NCBI RefSeq assembly: GCF_031460495.1
Contig: NZ_JAVKTS010000006.1
Span: 62,001-126,000 of the forward strand
From: Tissierella sp.
Lineage (GTDB): Bacteria > Bacillota > Clostridia > Tissierellales > Tissierellaceae
Length of the DNA: 64,000 nucleotides
Reading direction: 5' to 3'
In this document: positions 36,645-45,140 of the stretch, one piece after another
Layout of the letters: every line of letters begins with the position of its first letter
How positions within the stretch are numbered: the first letter of the stretch is position 1
Position numbers and translations under genes: made by a program
The notes under the pieces: model-generated
Told to the model about the DNA's origin: nothing
What the model saw: the letters and a program-made list of their open reading frames with translations, nothing else
The model's database searches: none

Positions 36645-38197
36645 TATTTGTCACCTCCAAGCATCAATTCAATAAATGGATTTAAGTAACCTGAGTCCTT
36701 TTTAGCTACTCCGTCTAATCCTTTTCCACCTGTTCGTGACCTTTTTACTCCACCAAATTTACCTTGTTCTATAGTTTGGAATAATCCTTCTTTTTCTATT
36801 TGAGTAAGAAGAGCTTCTGCATTTTTTAGGACTTCTTGTGCTCTTGATTGAATCATTCCGCCTTCCTTAAATTCTATCTCATCTCCTAAGTTTCTAGCAT
36901 TATTGAAGATATATTGAGCATTTTCAATGGATAGATATCTATCATGTAAATGAGGTGTATGGATTGCTTCTGTTAACATTCCTAGTAATTGAATTCCTTG
37001 GTTTGTCATTATGGATACCATGTTGAACAATGCATTTTGTACATGTCCTTTAAATATATTTCCTGTCATGAATTTTGTTGGAGGCATGTACTTTAGTGGT
37101 GCTTTAGGGAATATTTCTCTTGCCATTTGAGCTTGAGATAATTCAAGTAAGAATCCATTTTCTACGCCTGGCTCCATTTCAAATGCATGGCCTAGTCCCA
37201 TTTGTTCTTCTGGTATTCCAGCTTTTAATGCAAATTGTTCATTGATAAATTGTGAAGCTAATACTGTATGGGCTGCTTCTACTGCATCATCTGTAGTTAA
37301 GTAATTGTCTTCTCCAGTGTTGATGATGATTCCAGCGTAACCATTGATTATTCTTGAGAAATATTGGTCTACTAAGGTTCTTTGCATATTGATATCTCTA
37401 AATAAGATTCCGTATAATGCATCATTTAACATCATATCAAGTCTTTCGCTTGCTCCCATGGCAGCTATTTCTGGCATACAAAGTCCTGAGCAATAGTTAC
37501 ATAATCTAATATATCTGCCTACTTCTTCTCCTACTTCATCTAATGCTGCTCTCATTAGTTTGAAGTTTTCTTGGGTAGCATAAGTTCCACCAAAACCTTC
37601 TGTTGTTGCACCATATGGTACATAGTCAAGCAAGGATTGTCCTGTAGTTCTGATAACTGCAATAACATCTGCTCCTTGACGAGCTGCTGCTTGTGCTTGA
37701 ACTATATCTTCGTGGATATTTCCTGTAGCTACTATTACATATAGATATGGTTTTGCACCTTCACCTATTGTATTTAGATATTCTTCTCTTTTTTCTCTGT
37801 TTGCTTTGATTTTAGCTACTGTTTTTTCTGCCATTTCATATATAGTTTCTTTGATTTTAGCTTCATCTTGGGCTGGAAGTCTTGTAATGTCTATTTCACC
37901 TGTTGCTATTTTCTCAGCGATTTCTTGAGGTGTAAGTCCTGTGTTTACTACTGCGTTTCCTATCCAGTATGCAGCACCTCTTTCAAGGCCTCCACCTTCT
38001 TTTATATTGTCTACAACAACATTTGGAAGTGGTTTTTCTATTTCATCTACTCCATCTATTCCTAGAAGTCTGACTATTGTTCGCTCTGTTGCAACAGTTG
38101 TATGTCCATCTATGAATTTTTGCACTTCATCTGCAATATTTTTAGCTGCATTTCTTGAGCTATCAATTAATTTTTGATCAAGATTTAATTTTGACAT
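36644..38197 (-). CDS. kamD: Lysine 5,6-aminomutase alpha subunit
   Basis: The 517-residue TIM-barrel partner of KamE, recognised by overall sequence (for example ERGAAYWIGNAVVNTG, GATTEGFGGTYATQENFKL, CNYCSGLCMPEIAAMG and KYMPPTKFMTGNIFKG) and by its place directly before kamE. It carries the substrate- and adenosyl-binding part of the heterotetramer. The ATG is preceded by GAGGT eight bases away. Translation is coupled to kamE through TAATG. A family B repeat lies in the 72-base gap to kamC. Confidence 0.95.
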   Translation of the reverse strand: MSKLNLDQKLIDSSRNAAKNIADEVQKFIDGHTTVATERTIVRLLGIDGVDEIEKPLPNVVVDNIKEGGGLERGAAYWIGNAVVNTGLTPQEIAEKIATGEIDITRLPAQDEAKIKETIYEMAEKTVAKIKANREKREEYLNTIGEGAKPYLYVIVATGNIHEDIVQAQAAARQGADVIAVIRTTGQSLLDYVPYGATTEGFGGTYATQENFKLMRAALDEVGEEVGRYIRLCNYCSGLCMPEIAAMGASERLDMMLNDALYGILFRDINMQRTLVDQYFSRIINGYAGIIINTGEDNYLTTDDAVEAAHTVLASQFINEQFALKAGIPEEQMGLGHAFEMEPGVENGFLLELSQAQMAREIFPKAPLKYMPPTKFMTGNIFKGHVQNALFNMVSIMTNQGIQLLGMLTEAIHTPHLHDRYLSIENAQYIFNNARNLGDEIEFKEGGMIQSRAQEVLKNAEALLTQIEKEGLFQTIEQGKFGGVKRSRTGGKGLDGVAKKDSGYLNPFIELMLGGDK

Positions 38198-38240
38198 AGT
38201 TTATTACCTCACTTTCTTTGAAGTCTTGTGGAAGGACATG

Positions 38241-38269
38241 TGGGACACAACTCCTGTCCCTCTGTCCCA
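38241..38269 (-). repeat. Family B palindromic repeat between kamC and kamD
   Basis: Read on the minus strand the kamC stop TAA is followed at once by TGGGACAGAGGGACAGGAG and then TTGTGTCCCACATG. The GGGACA/TGTCCC arms can pair. No T run follows, so read-through into kamD is likely. Confidence 0.7.
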
Positions 38270-39889
38270 TTATTTTAAAAAACTTTCTGCTAGCTTAAGC
38301 ACTTCTTTATTTAGTCCCATTATTCTTGCTATGTTTAGTGCGTCTTTGGGGACTTCTTCTTGGTTTTTTACTACTTTTAGTCTGTAGTCCATATGTTTAT
38401 TGATTATGTCCAATTTATCTTCTTTGGAGATTTCCAGTGCTAGGTCTCCAAAGTCCAATTTGGATAGTCCTACTACTTGGAGGTGGGCTACATTATCTAA
38501 ATTAGCCACATTATCATAATGGGTAGTTAGTAATGTAATTGATTTTTTCTCCTTGAGATATGCTACGATTGCCTTTGATATTGCATAGCCTTCCTCTGGA
38601 TTTGTGCCTCTTGCTAATTCATCTATGAGGATTATGCCCTTTTCATCTGCCATTGATATGGCTTCTCCAACTATTTTGATCTCTCCCCCGAAGGTGGAAA
38701 GTCCTGAGTCAGTTGATTGCATATCTCCTATGGAGGATTTAATAAAATTATTAAGTCCTAGTTTCATAGATTTAGCTGGAACAAAAAGTCCATATTGTGC
38801 CATGGCTGACAATAGCCCTACTAGTTTTAAGCTGATGGTCTTTCCTCCCATATTAGCTCCTGTGATACAGGCTACTCCTTCTCTTAGGGCTATAGATATA
38901 GGTGTAAAGCTTAGTCCCTTAGTCTTTAAGAAATCTGCTACCTTGGGATGGATTCCATCTTGAATTTCTACACTATGTTCTTCAGTTATTTGTGGTTTTA
39001 TACCATCTATATCTAAAGCAAATTTTGCTTTTCCTAATATTAAGTCTAATTTTCCTATATGGGACATATTTCTAAAGATTTCTTTCCTTCTCTTATTTAC
39101 TTCCTTGGACAATTCTTCTCTTATTCTTAGTTCTTCTTTTTCTTCTCTATCCTTTAAGATGAGGATTTGTCTTTCAAGCAAGGTCATTTTTTCCGAAGGC
39201 TTAATAGCGAATTTTATGTTCATATAGGTTTCTGATACATAAGTAAGATAAGGATACTCTTCTACTTTCTCAATTAAATCCTTTCTATCCTTTGGTATGA
39301 CAATGGAAGAATCGGGTCTTAGGTCGATATTTAGTTCATCCTTTATCTTTTCCTTTATTTCTTTTTTCTCTAGCTTTATTTCTTTATCTGCGTTCCTTTT
39401 TTTCTCTCTTATATCTCTTAATTCCATTGAATATGCATCATATATATAAAAGGTTGATATCCCTGTGTTCTCAGGGTCTAGGGCTTTCTCTAGAGATAGT
39501 ATTGGTCTTATTTCAGTATCATCAAATACTGGAATATTATTTTGTTTTATTAATAAGTCTAAGTCTTTAACTAAAAAAAGAAAGTTTTTAATCTCAAATA
39601 GCTCAACTTCTGTAAGAATAAAGCCCTCCATTGTTCTTTTCACCGAGGTTCTTAAATCCTTTATATGAGCAAAGATATTGTTAAACTCCCTTCTTATGTC
39701 CTTGTTTTCAACTAATGGAATAAACTTTTCAAGTTTATCTAATTCTTCCATCAATTCATTCTTTCTGTGGACTTCAAATTCCTTTAATCTACTTTTATAC
39801 ATCATTCCGTATGGTGTAAGAGTAGATATTTTATTTAATATATATTGAAAATCTAAAGATTCTTTTGTACTTTCATCCATAAATCTCAT
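38270..39889 (-). CDS. kamC: MutS-like ATPase, lysine 5,6-aminomutase reactivase subunit
   Basis: The C-terminal half is a MutS-type ABC ATPase: Walker A GANMGGKTISLK, a signature-like DMQSTDSGLSTFGGE and Walker B IILIDELARGTNPEEG, then LLTTHYDNV. The N-terminal half is a clamp-like helical region without the mismatch-recognition or Smr domains, so it is not MutS or MutS2. MutS-like proteins beside B12 aminomutases (KamC, OrY) are thought to exchange inactivated cobalamin. I start at ATG 39889, eight bases after AGGTGG and one base after the KamB stop. In-frame GTGs just upstream overlap kamB. The gene lies between kamB and kamD. Confidence 0.85.
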   Translation of the reverse strand: MRFMDESTKESLDFQYILNKISTLTPYGMMYKSRLKEFEVHRKNELMEELDKLEKFIPLVENKDIRREFNNIFAHIKDLRTSVKRTMEGFILTEVELFEIKNFLFLVKDLDLLIKQNNIPVFDDTEIRPILSLEKALDPENTGISTFYIYDAYSMELRDIREKKRNADKEIKLEKKEIKEKIKDELNIDLRPDSSIVIPKDRKDLIEKVEEYPYLTYVSETYMNIKFAIKPSEKMTLLERQILILKDREEKEELRIREELSKEVNKRRKEIFRNMSHIGKLDLILGKAKFALDIDGIKPQITEEHSVEIQDGIHPKVADFLKTKGLSFTPISIALREGVACITGANMGGKTISLKLVGLLSAMAQYGLFVPAKSMKLGLNNFIKSSIGDMQSTDSGLSTFGGEIKIVGEAISMADEKGIILIDELARGTNPEEGYAISKAIVAYLKEKKSITLLTTHYDNVANLDNVAHLQVVGLSKLDFGDLALEISKEDKLDIINKHMDYRLKVVKNQEEVPKDALNIARIMGLNKEVLKLAESFLK

Positions 39890-39890
39890 A

Positions 39891-40919
39891 TTATTCACCA
39901 CCTAATATTAAATCCATTACTGGGATAGTGTTAATGTAGGATTTCATTTTTGCTAAAAAATCTACTGGCTCAAAGTAATATCCTTGTGGTGCATAAGGAT
40001 TTAATGTTATACCAATCAGATTGATTGGGTCTAATACTTTTATTCTAACACCTTGTTTCATGAACTTTAGCCAATCTCTAGGTTCTATAAATATCCTTGT
40101 TCCATCACGAATTACAATATCTATGTTTTTATATTTTCTTGTTGATCTAGTCAAATCCTCTAATGTACCATTGACTAAAGAACCTGGAATAACTAAATAT
40201 CTTGAGTTATCCTTTAGGTGATCACCAATTATATGGCCTGCATTTAAGGCTGTTTTTAATTGGATTTTATCTATATTATTATTTTCATCTATTACTGCTA
40301 ATTGGTTGTCCTCTATTAACTCTCTAATGCTATCTCTTGCTGTCTGATCTTCTATGGTAGAGAGTCCTAAGGTATTGACTACATGGATTGTTTCCTCTAT
40401 GGCTTTATTCATATCCCTAGATAATACTGCACCTGTAGCTAAAATTGTAGCCTCTGATATTGCTGGAGCTGCTTGAGACAACCTGTCTAATGCTCCGTCT
40501 ATTATTGTAAACTTCGCACCTAGGCTTAGCATCATATCACAAACTGCTTTTATTTCAGATAGGCGCTGGGGGCCTGCTATTTGCACATAGCCCCCATCTT
40601 TTACTTTGCCTATTATTATATCACCAAGGGGTGTTCTGTAATCTGTTACTTTTAGTATTTCTATATTAGCATCTCCAAGTTCTAACATACCTGTTGATGT
40701 TGCAATAAAAGATCCTTCATCTAGGAATATACGAGGCTTTTCTGTTTCAGTTACAATATCTAAGGATTCGCCATCACGACCAATAGATGTAATTCCAATA
40801 GATACTCCTTCATCAATTGCTTCACCTATTAAATGGTTTAGAGATACTGTCTTTCCACTATTTTTAGCCATTCCTACTATGGATACTATTTTGTATTTAC
40901 CATTTATTAGTTCTAGCAT
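39891..40919 (-). CDS. kamB: Lysine 5,6-aminomutase reactivase subunit KamB
   Basis: A 342-residue cytosolic protein with an N-terminal P-loop (GMAKNSGKTVSLN) and a following ITSIGRDGE stretch. Its place between kamA and the MutS-like kamC matches the kamABCDE order of lysine fermenters. The family is taken to assist the MutS-like partner in reactivating the aminomutase; the exact mechanism is not shown by sequence. AAGGAGG precedes the ATG, and a strong 12-bp hairpin separates it from kamA. The reading frame is intact and typical in length. Confidence 0.85.
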   Translation of the reverse strand: MLELINGKYKIVSIVGMAKNSGKTVSLNHLIGEAIDEGVSIGITSIGRDGESLDIVTETEKPRIFLDEGSFIATSTGMLELGDANIEILKVTDYRTPLGDIIIGKVKDGGYVQIAGPQRLSEIKAVCDMMLSLGAKFTIIDGALDRLSQAAPAISEATILATGAVLSRDMNKAIEETIHVVNTLGLSTIEDQTARDSIRELIEDNQLAVIDENNNIDKIQLKTALNAGHIIGDHLKDNSRYLVIPGSLVNGTLEDLTRSTRKYKNIDIVIRDGTRIFIEPRDWLKFMKQGVRIKVLDPINLIGITLNPYAPQGYYFEPVDFLAKMKSYINTIPVMDLILGGE

Positions 40920-40936
40920 TGAAAAACCTCCTTATT

Positions 40937-40964
40937 CAGTGAAGGACCCTGAGGTCCTTCACTG
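40937..40964 (-). other. Intercistronic hairpin between kamA and kamB
   Basis: A perfect 12-bp stem, CAGTGAAGGACC and its complement with a four-base loop, begins five bases after the kamA stop and ends five bases before the kamB AAGGAGG. There is no T run, so an mRNA-processing or stability element, or another interspersed repeat, is more likely than a full terminator. Confidence 0.75.
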
Positions 40965-40968
40965 TGTT

Positions 40969-42219
40969 TTAGTTGTGTCTTTTGTGTCTTGCTAAATCAT
41001 TTGGTTCCATTGATTTTACTTCTGGTCCTTGTAATAGTTCTGCTACACCAGTGATCAATGGTTTTTTCTTACCTGTACAAATATCACATTTACATGGTTC
41101 TTCTAGTATTTGTGGTTCAGTATAAGTTGTGATTACACCTTCAAAGTTTCTTAGTACTACCTTAGTAGGTGATTGAGAAATTATATATTGAGGCATTACT
41201 GGAGTTTTTCCTCCTCCACCAGGTGCGTCAACTACAAATGTAGGTACTGCATATCCTGATGTATGTCCTCTTAATGCTTCAATTATTTCAATTCCTTTTG
41301 ATACTTTTGTTCTAAAATGCTCAATTCCCATGGAAAGGTCACATTGATAGATGTAATAAGGTCTTACTCTCATCTTAACTAATCCATGTACTAAATCCTT
41401 CATTATATGTGGACAATCGTTGATTCCTCTTAGAAGTACTGATTGGTTTCCTAATGGAATACCTGCATCTGCTAACTTTGCACAAGCTGCTGCTGATTCA
41501 GGAGTAATTTCCTTTGGATGATTAAAGTGAGTATTTAACCAAATTGGATGATATTTCTTTAGCATATTTACTAAATCATCTGTAATTCTTTGTGGTAATA
41601 CTACAGGCGTACGACTTCCTATTCTCACTATTTCTACATGAGGTATTTCTCTTAGTTTTTTGATGATATATTCCAATACATCATCTCCAACTAATAATGC
41701 ATCTCCACCTGAAAGTAATACATCTCTTACTTGTGGAGTATTTCTAATATATTCAATACATGCGTCTATTCTATCTCTAGGTACTCCCATGTCATTTTGT
41801 CCTGCAAATCTTCTTCTAGTACAATGTCTGCAGTACATTGAACATTGGTCAGTTATAAGGAATAATACTCTATCTGGGTATCTGTGAGTTATTCCTGGTA
41901 CTGGTGAATCTTCGTCTTCGTGTAATGGGTCTTCTAGGTCAGATTCACTGATATGAGTTTCCATTAAAGTAGGAACTGCTTGCATTCTAACTGGGCAGTT
42001 GTGATCATCTGGATCCATTAAAGAAGCATAATAAGGTGTAATACCTACTCTGAATTTTTCCATTACTGTACCAATGTTTTTCTCTTCTTCTTCTGTTAAG
42101 TTAATAATTTTTCTTAATGTATCTACATCTGTAACTCTGTTTCTTACTTGCCATTTCCAGTCATTCCATTCTTCTTCGGTTACATTTTTCCAAATTTCAA
42201 TTTCTTTATAATGTCTCAC
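40969..42219 (-). CDS. kamA: Lysine 2,3-aminomutase
   Basis: Radical SAM, PLP-dependent enzyme converting L-lysine to L-beta-lysine, the first step of lysine fermentation. The cluster motif C126-x3-C130-x2-C133 (CSMYCRHC) binds the 4Fe-4S/SAM centre, and [11 protein letters not shown] is the PLP-lysine loop. A C-terminal CKCDICTGK segment carries the extra cysteines typical of the clostridial enzyme, where they bind zinc. The length of 416 residues is normal. The start codon is GTG 42219 with AAGGGGG eight bases upstream. It lies between kdd and kamB in the sigma-54 operon. Confidence 0.95.
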   Translation of the reverse strand: MRHYKEIEIWKNVTEEEWNDWKWQVRNRVTDVDTLRKIINLTEEEEKNIGTVMEKFRVGITPYYASLMDPDDHNCPVRMQAVPTLMETHISESDLEDPLHEDEDSPVPGITHRYPDRVLFLITDQCSMYCRHCTRRRFAGQNDMGVPRDRIDACIEYIRNTPQVRDVLLSGGDALLVGDDVLEYIIKKLREIPHVEIVRIGSRTPVVLPQRITDDLVNMLKKYHPIWLNTHFNHPKEITPESAAACAKLADAGIPLGNQSVLLRGINDCPHIMKDLVHGLVKMRVRPYYIYQCDLSMGIEHFRTKVSKGIEIIEALRGHTSGYAVPTFVVDAPGGGGKTPVMPQYIISQSPTKVVLRNFEGVITTYTEPQILEEPCKCDICTGKKKPLITGVAELLQGPEVKSMEPNDLARHKRHN

Positions 42220-42254
42220 TTAATTAACCCCCTTATATTTTAGTTAATAACTAA

Positions 42255-42324
42255 CAGTGAATAGTGATGCAAAGGGGACTGCCCCTCTGCTCCATGTGGG
42301 ACAGTACTCCTGTCCCTCTGTCCC
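42255..42324 (-). repeat. Repeat cluster between kdd and kamA, including a family B copy
   Basis: A family B element (42324-42297) overlaps the kdd stop: minus-strand TAG shares its G with GGGACAGAGGGACAGGAGTA, followed by CTGTCCCACATG. After it come a small AGGGG/CCCCT hairpin (42286-42273) and a fragment of the GTGAATAGTGA repeat near 42257. No clear T run is present, so the operon may still be read through. Confidence 0.65.
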
Positions 42325-43361
42325 TACGCGTATAGTTCTGTGAATATTTTTCTTAGTTCTGCTGATTCTCTCATTAGTTCTAATGATATTGCTGCATGTC
42401 CTTTTGTATATCCGTTTCCTACTATCATGTTTACATCCTTGCCTACTCCTTCTGCTCCTAAAGCAGCTTTTGTAAAGCTTGTAGCCATACTGAAGAAGTA
42501 TACTACTCCATCATCTTTACAGATTAGGATTGATGACATTTCTGTATTTTGTATATTTACTGTATTGATTACTACATCAGCTAATTCTCCATTTGTAGCT
42601 TCTGAAACTTTTTCAAGGATTTCTACTGCATCTGTTGCATTAGCTTTAATATATACATCTGCTAAATTAGCATCTTTACATCTTTGAATTGTAGTATCTC
42701 TTGAGCCTATGCAGATAACTTTACCTGTAACTCCTGCTCTTTTCTTTGCTTCGTATAGACAAAGCATACCTGATTTACCTGTTCCACCTATTACTACAAC
42801 TGTATCTCCAGGTTTAACTAATTTTGCTGTTTGGGCTGGTGCTCCAGCTACATCTAATACTGATAATGCTAAGTTTTCTGGCATATCTGACGGAATTTTA
42901 GCGTAGATTCCTGATTCAAATAGTATAGCTTTTCCAACTATATCTACTTGGTCAACATCTGATCTGATTTCTTTAAATTCGTCTATGCGAAGTGGTGTAA
43001 GTGATAATGATACTAATGTAGCAATTTTGTCTCCAACTTTAAGATCTATTTTTCCTTCTAAAGCTGGTCCAATTTTTTCTACTGTACCAATTAACATTCC
43101 GCCTGAGCCTGTAACTGGGTTTTGGTGTTTACCTCTTTCTGCTACAATGCCCTTCATTATTTTCTTGATTTCTTCTATGTCTCCCTTAGCTTGCTCTTTA
43201 ATTTGTGTAAAGCTTGCTGAGTCTACGTTCAATGTTTGTACGTCAATAAGTATTTCGTTGTCATAAATCTCCATATCGTTGTCAATTTTTAATGCTGGTT
43301 GTGGCAACACTCCCTTTGGTTCAATAACCCTGTGTGTACCATATGGATTTCCTTTTTTCAT
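42324..43361 (-). CDS. kdd: L-erythro-3,5-diaminohexanoate dehydrogenase
   Basis: NAD(P)-dependent enzyme of lysine fermentation that oxidatively deaminates 3,5-diaminohexanoate to 5-amino-3-oxohexanoate. The 345-residue length, the N-terminal NPYGTHRVIEPKGVLPQPA and the nucleotide-binding VVVIGGTGKSGML are typical of Kdd. It is the first gene after the sigma-54 promoter, with AGGAGG about nine bases from the ATG. The next pathway enzymes (Kce and Kal) are not encoded in this window. Confidence 0.93.
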   Translation of the reverse strand: MKKGNPYGTHRVIEPKGVLPQPALKIDNDMEIYDNEILIDVQTLNVDSASFTQIKEQAKGDIEEIKKIMKGIVAERGKHQNPVTGSGGMLIGTVEKIGPALEGKIDLKVGDKIATLVSLSLTPLRIDEFKEIRSDVDQVDIVGKAILFESGIYAKIPSDMPENLALSVLDVAGAPAQTAKLVKPGDTVVVIGGTGKSGMLCLYEAKKRAGVTGKVICIGSRDTTIQRCKDANLADVYIKANATDAVEILEKVSEATNGELADVVINTVNIQNTEMSSILICKDDGVVYFFSMATSFTKAALGAEGVGKDVNMIVGNGYTKGHAAISLELMRESAELRKIFTELYA

Positions 43362-43423
43362 TTGACATTCCTCCTAAATATTATTGAATTTTATTTATTT
43401 ACTTAATTCACCATGATTAATTA

Positions 43424-43440
43424 ATGCAACATTCATGCCA
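43424..43440 (-). promoter_or_regulatory. Sigma-54 promoter of the lysine-fermentation operon
   Basis: Minus-strand TGGCATGAATGTTGCAT matches the -24/-12 consensus: GG and GC are exactly ten bases apart and TTGCAT is intact. The start is expected near 43412, giving a leader of about 50 bases before kdd. Confidence 0.85.
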
Positions 43441-43530
43441 AAGTTAGGATACAGCCAATTTAGAATTAAATATTATAAATTGTGAATAAAAATACAATGT
43501 TTTAGGGTTTTTTTCAATTTATTGTTCTTA

Positions 43531-43581
43531 TTCTGGTATTTTTCTAGTGAAATAATAGAAAGTATACTATTTCTACCAGAA
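43531..43581. promoter_or_regulatory. Candidate upstream activator sequence
   Basis: The inverted repeat TTCTGGTA (43531-43538) / TACCAGAA (43574-43581) encloses further TTTCTA/TAGAAA half-sites. It lies about 90-140 bases upstream of the -24 element, the usual place for an enhancer-binding protein. The neighbouring activator gene makes it the obvious binding partner. Confidence 0.5.
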
Positions 43582-43634
43582 GATTGGTGCCGGATTTTGG
43601 GCGAAGTAACGGAGATGCTTTTTTGTCTTTTGAA

Positions 43635-43663
43635 TGGGACAGTACTCCTGTCCATCTGTCCCG
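43635..43663 (-). repeat. Family B palindromic repeat after the activator gene
   Basis: On the minus strand CGGGACAGATGGACAGGAGT is followed by ACTGTCCCA. It starts about 20 bases after the activator's stop, between that gene and the upstream dyad of the kdd promoter. Confidence 0.65.
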
Positions 43664-43682
43664 CTCCGGGCAATTGATTAAT

Positions 43683-45071
43683 TTAAATTCCTAACTTTGA
43701 TATTCTATATTGGAGTGTTTGTCTTGGAATCTTAAGTAGTTCTGCTGTTTTGGTTATGTTGTTATCTGTTTTATTTAAAGCTTCTTTAATTAGGGTTCTT
43801 TCTGTTTCTTCCATGATTTCATTTAGAGATGATTCATATATATTAGTGTTCTTCTTATATTGTCTAAATTTATATGGCAGTTCTTCCAATGTTATGTTTT
43901 CTACATCATTGATACTCATTATTCCTTCAATTAGATGTTCTAGTTCTCTTACATTACCATCCCATTCATAATTGTGAAATATGTCTAGGACTTCCTTTGA
44001 TATGCCTTTTACATTCTTATCAAACTTTCTATTGAACTTATCTAGGAAATAATTTGAAAGTATTGGAATGTCATCTTTTCTTTCCCTAAGGGATGGTATT
44101 TCAAAGGAAACTACATTTAATCTATAGTAAAGGTCTCTTCTTAGCTGCCTCTTTTCTACTGCTTCCTCTGGTAAAACATTTGTTGCTGCAATTATTCTAA
44201 CATCAACGATTTTGGTATTTGTTGCTCCTACTCTCCTAATTGTGCCATCTTGCAATACTCTAAGTAGCTTTGATTGTAATTCTAGGGGCATGGAGTTGAT
44301 TTCATCTAAAAATAAGGTACCAAAATTTGCTAGTTCAAATAATCCAGGTCTATCTTCCGCTCCAGTAAATCCTCCTTTGATTGTCCCAAAAAGAATTCCT
44401 TCTAATAGGTTTGCTGGCAGCGCTGCACAGTTTTGTGTGATAAATGGCTTAGATCTTCTTGGGCTTGAATTGTGTATGGAGTGTACAAATAGCTCCTTTC
44501 CAGTTCCTGTATCTCCAGATACTAATACGGAAACATCTGATTCTGCAGCCTTTAGGGCAAGATTTTTTAGCCTAAGAATTTCCTTGTTTTCTCCTATTAT
44601 ATCTTGCAATGTAAATAGAGCTGACTCCTTATCCTCATTTAGTGATTTCTTTTCTTTCTTGCTACTGTATAGTTTACTTTGAAGATCTACTATCTTTTCT
44701 GACATTTCTCTTACTGTTGTAATATCTATTGATATTTCCAGAGCACCAAGTATCTTTCCCCTGCTAGTAATTGGAATGGATGAGTTTATAGTTGTAATTT
44801 TTTCTCCTTTATAATTTAGAAAGGTTTGCTCTTCTTTATAAATGGGTTCTCCAGTTCGTATAACAGTAAGCAATGTGCTTGTTTCTTCTGTAAGGGATGG
44901 ATATATTTCAAGTAAATGTTTGCCTACTACCTTGTCTCTATCTATTCCATCTATGCCTTGAGCAAACTTATTGTAATATACAATTATCCCATTCTTATCT
45001 ATTACATGAACTCCTTCTTCTAGATAATCTAAAATTTCAATTATATTTTCTCGAAAAAACAAATCCTTCAA
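43683..45071 (-). CDS. Sigma-54-dependent activator with PAS sensor (462 aa)
   Basis: A PAS domain (about 8-120) is followed by an AAA+ domain (about 160-390) with Walker A GDTGTGKE, the sigma-54 contact loop as GGFTGA (the usual GAFTGA with Ala changed to Gly) and Walker B TLFLDEINS. A C-terminal Fis-type helix-turn-helix (ITKTAELLKIPRQTLQYRI) completes it. There is no receiver domain, so it probably senses a small molecule or redox state through the PAS domain. It starts at TTG 45071, seven bases after AAAGGAGG. It lies directly upstream of the kdd operon, whose sigma-54 promoter it should activate. The inducer may be lysine or an intermediate (inference). Confidence 0.92.
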   Translation of the reverse strand: MKDLFFRENIIEILDYLEEGVHVIDKNGIIVYYNKFAQGIDGIDRDKVVGKHLLEIYPSLTEETSTLLTVIRTGEPIYKEEQTFLNYKGEKITTINSSIPITSRGKILGALEISIDITTVREMSEKIVDLQSKLYSSKKEKKSLNEDKESALFTLQDIIGENKEILRLKNLALKAAESDVSVLVSGDTGTGKELFVHSIHNSSPRRSKPFITQNCAALPANLLEGILFGTIKGGFTGAEDRPGLFELANFGTLFLDEINSMPLELQSKLLRVLQDGTIRRVGATNTKIVDVRIIAATNVLPEEAVEKRQLRRDLYYRLNVVSFEIPSLRERKDDIPILSNYFLDKFNRKFDKNVKGISKEVLDIFHNYEWDGNVRELEHLIEGIMSINDVENITLEELPYKFRQYKKNTNIYESSLNEIMEETERTLIKEALNKTDNNITKTAELLKIPRQTLQYRISKLGI

Positions 45072-45118
45072 CTTAATTCCTCCTTTGGTGCTTAATTTTG
45101 GGCAGTAATTGCCAATTT

Positions 45119-45138
45119 TTAGGCACTCCCGTGCCTAA
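45119..45138 (-). terminator. Hairpin after murI
   Basis: TTAGGCAC / GTGCCTAA form an 8-bp stem with a four-base loop immediately after the murI stop. No good T run follows, so termination may be partial and the activator gene may be co-transcribed. Confidence 0.4.
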
Positions 45139-45140
45139 TA

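Noticed and set aside
37868-38177. Plus-strand reading frames inside kamD and other genes
   Set aside because: They run antisense through well-conserved genes, lack ribosome sites and encode Ser/Ile/Tyr-rich products typical of shadow frames.
38270-39889. MutS2 or MutS mismatch-repair protein
   Set aside because: Only the ATPase and clamp-like parts are present, the mismatch-binding and Smr domains are absent, and the gene is embedded between kamB and kamD.
43362-43682. Riboswitch (cobalamin or lysine type) ahead of the lysine operon
   Set aside because: The leader from the sigma-54 start to kdd is only about 50 bases; no long structured region or terminator/antiterminator pair is present.
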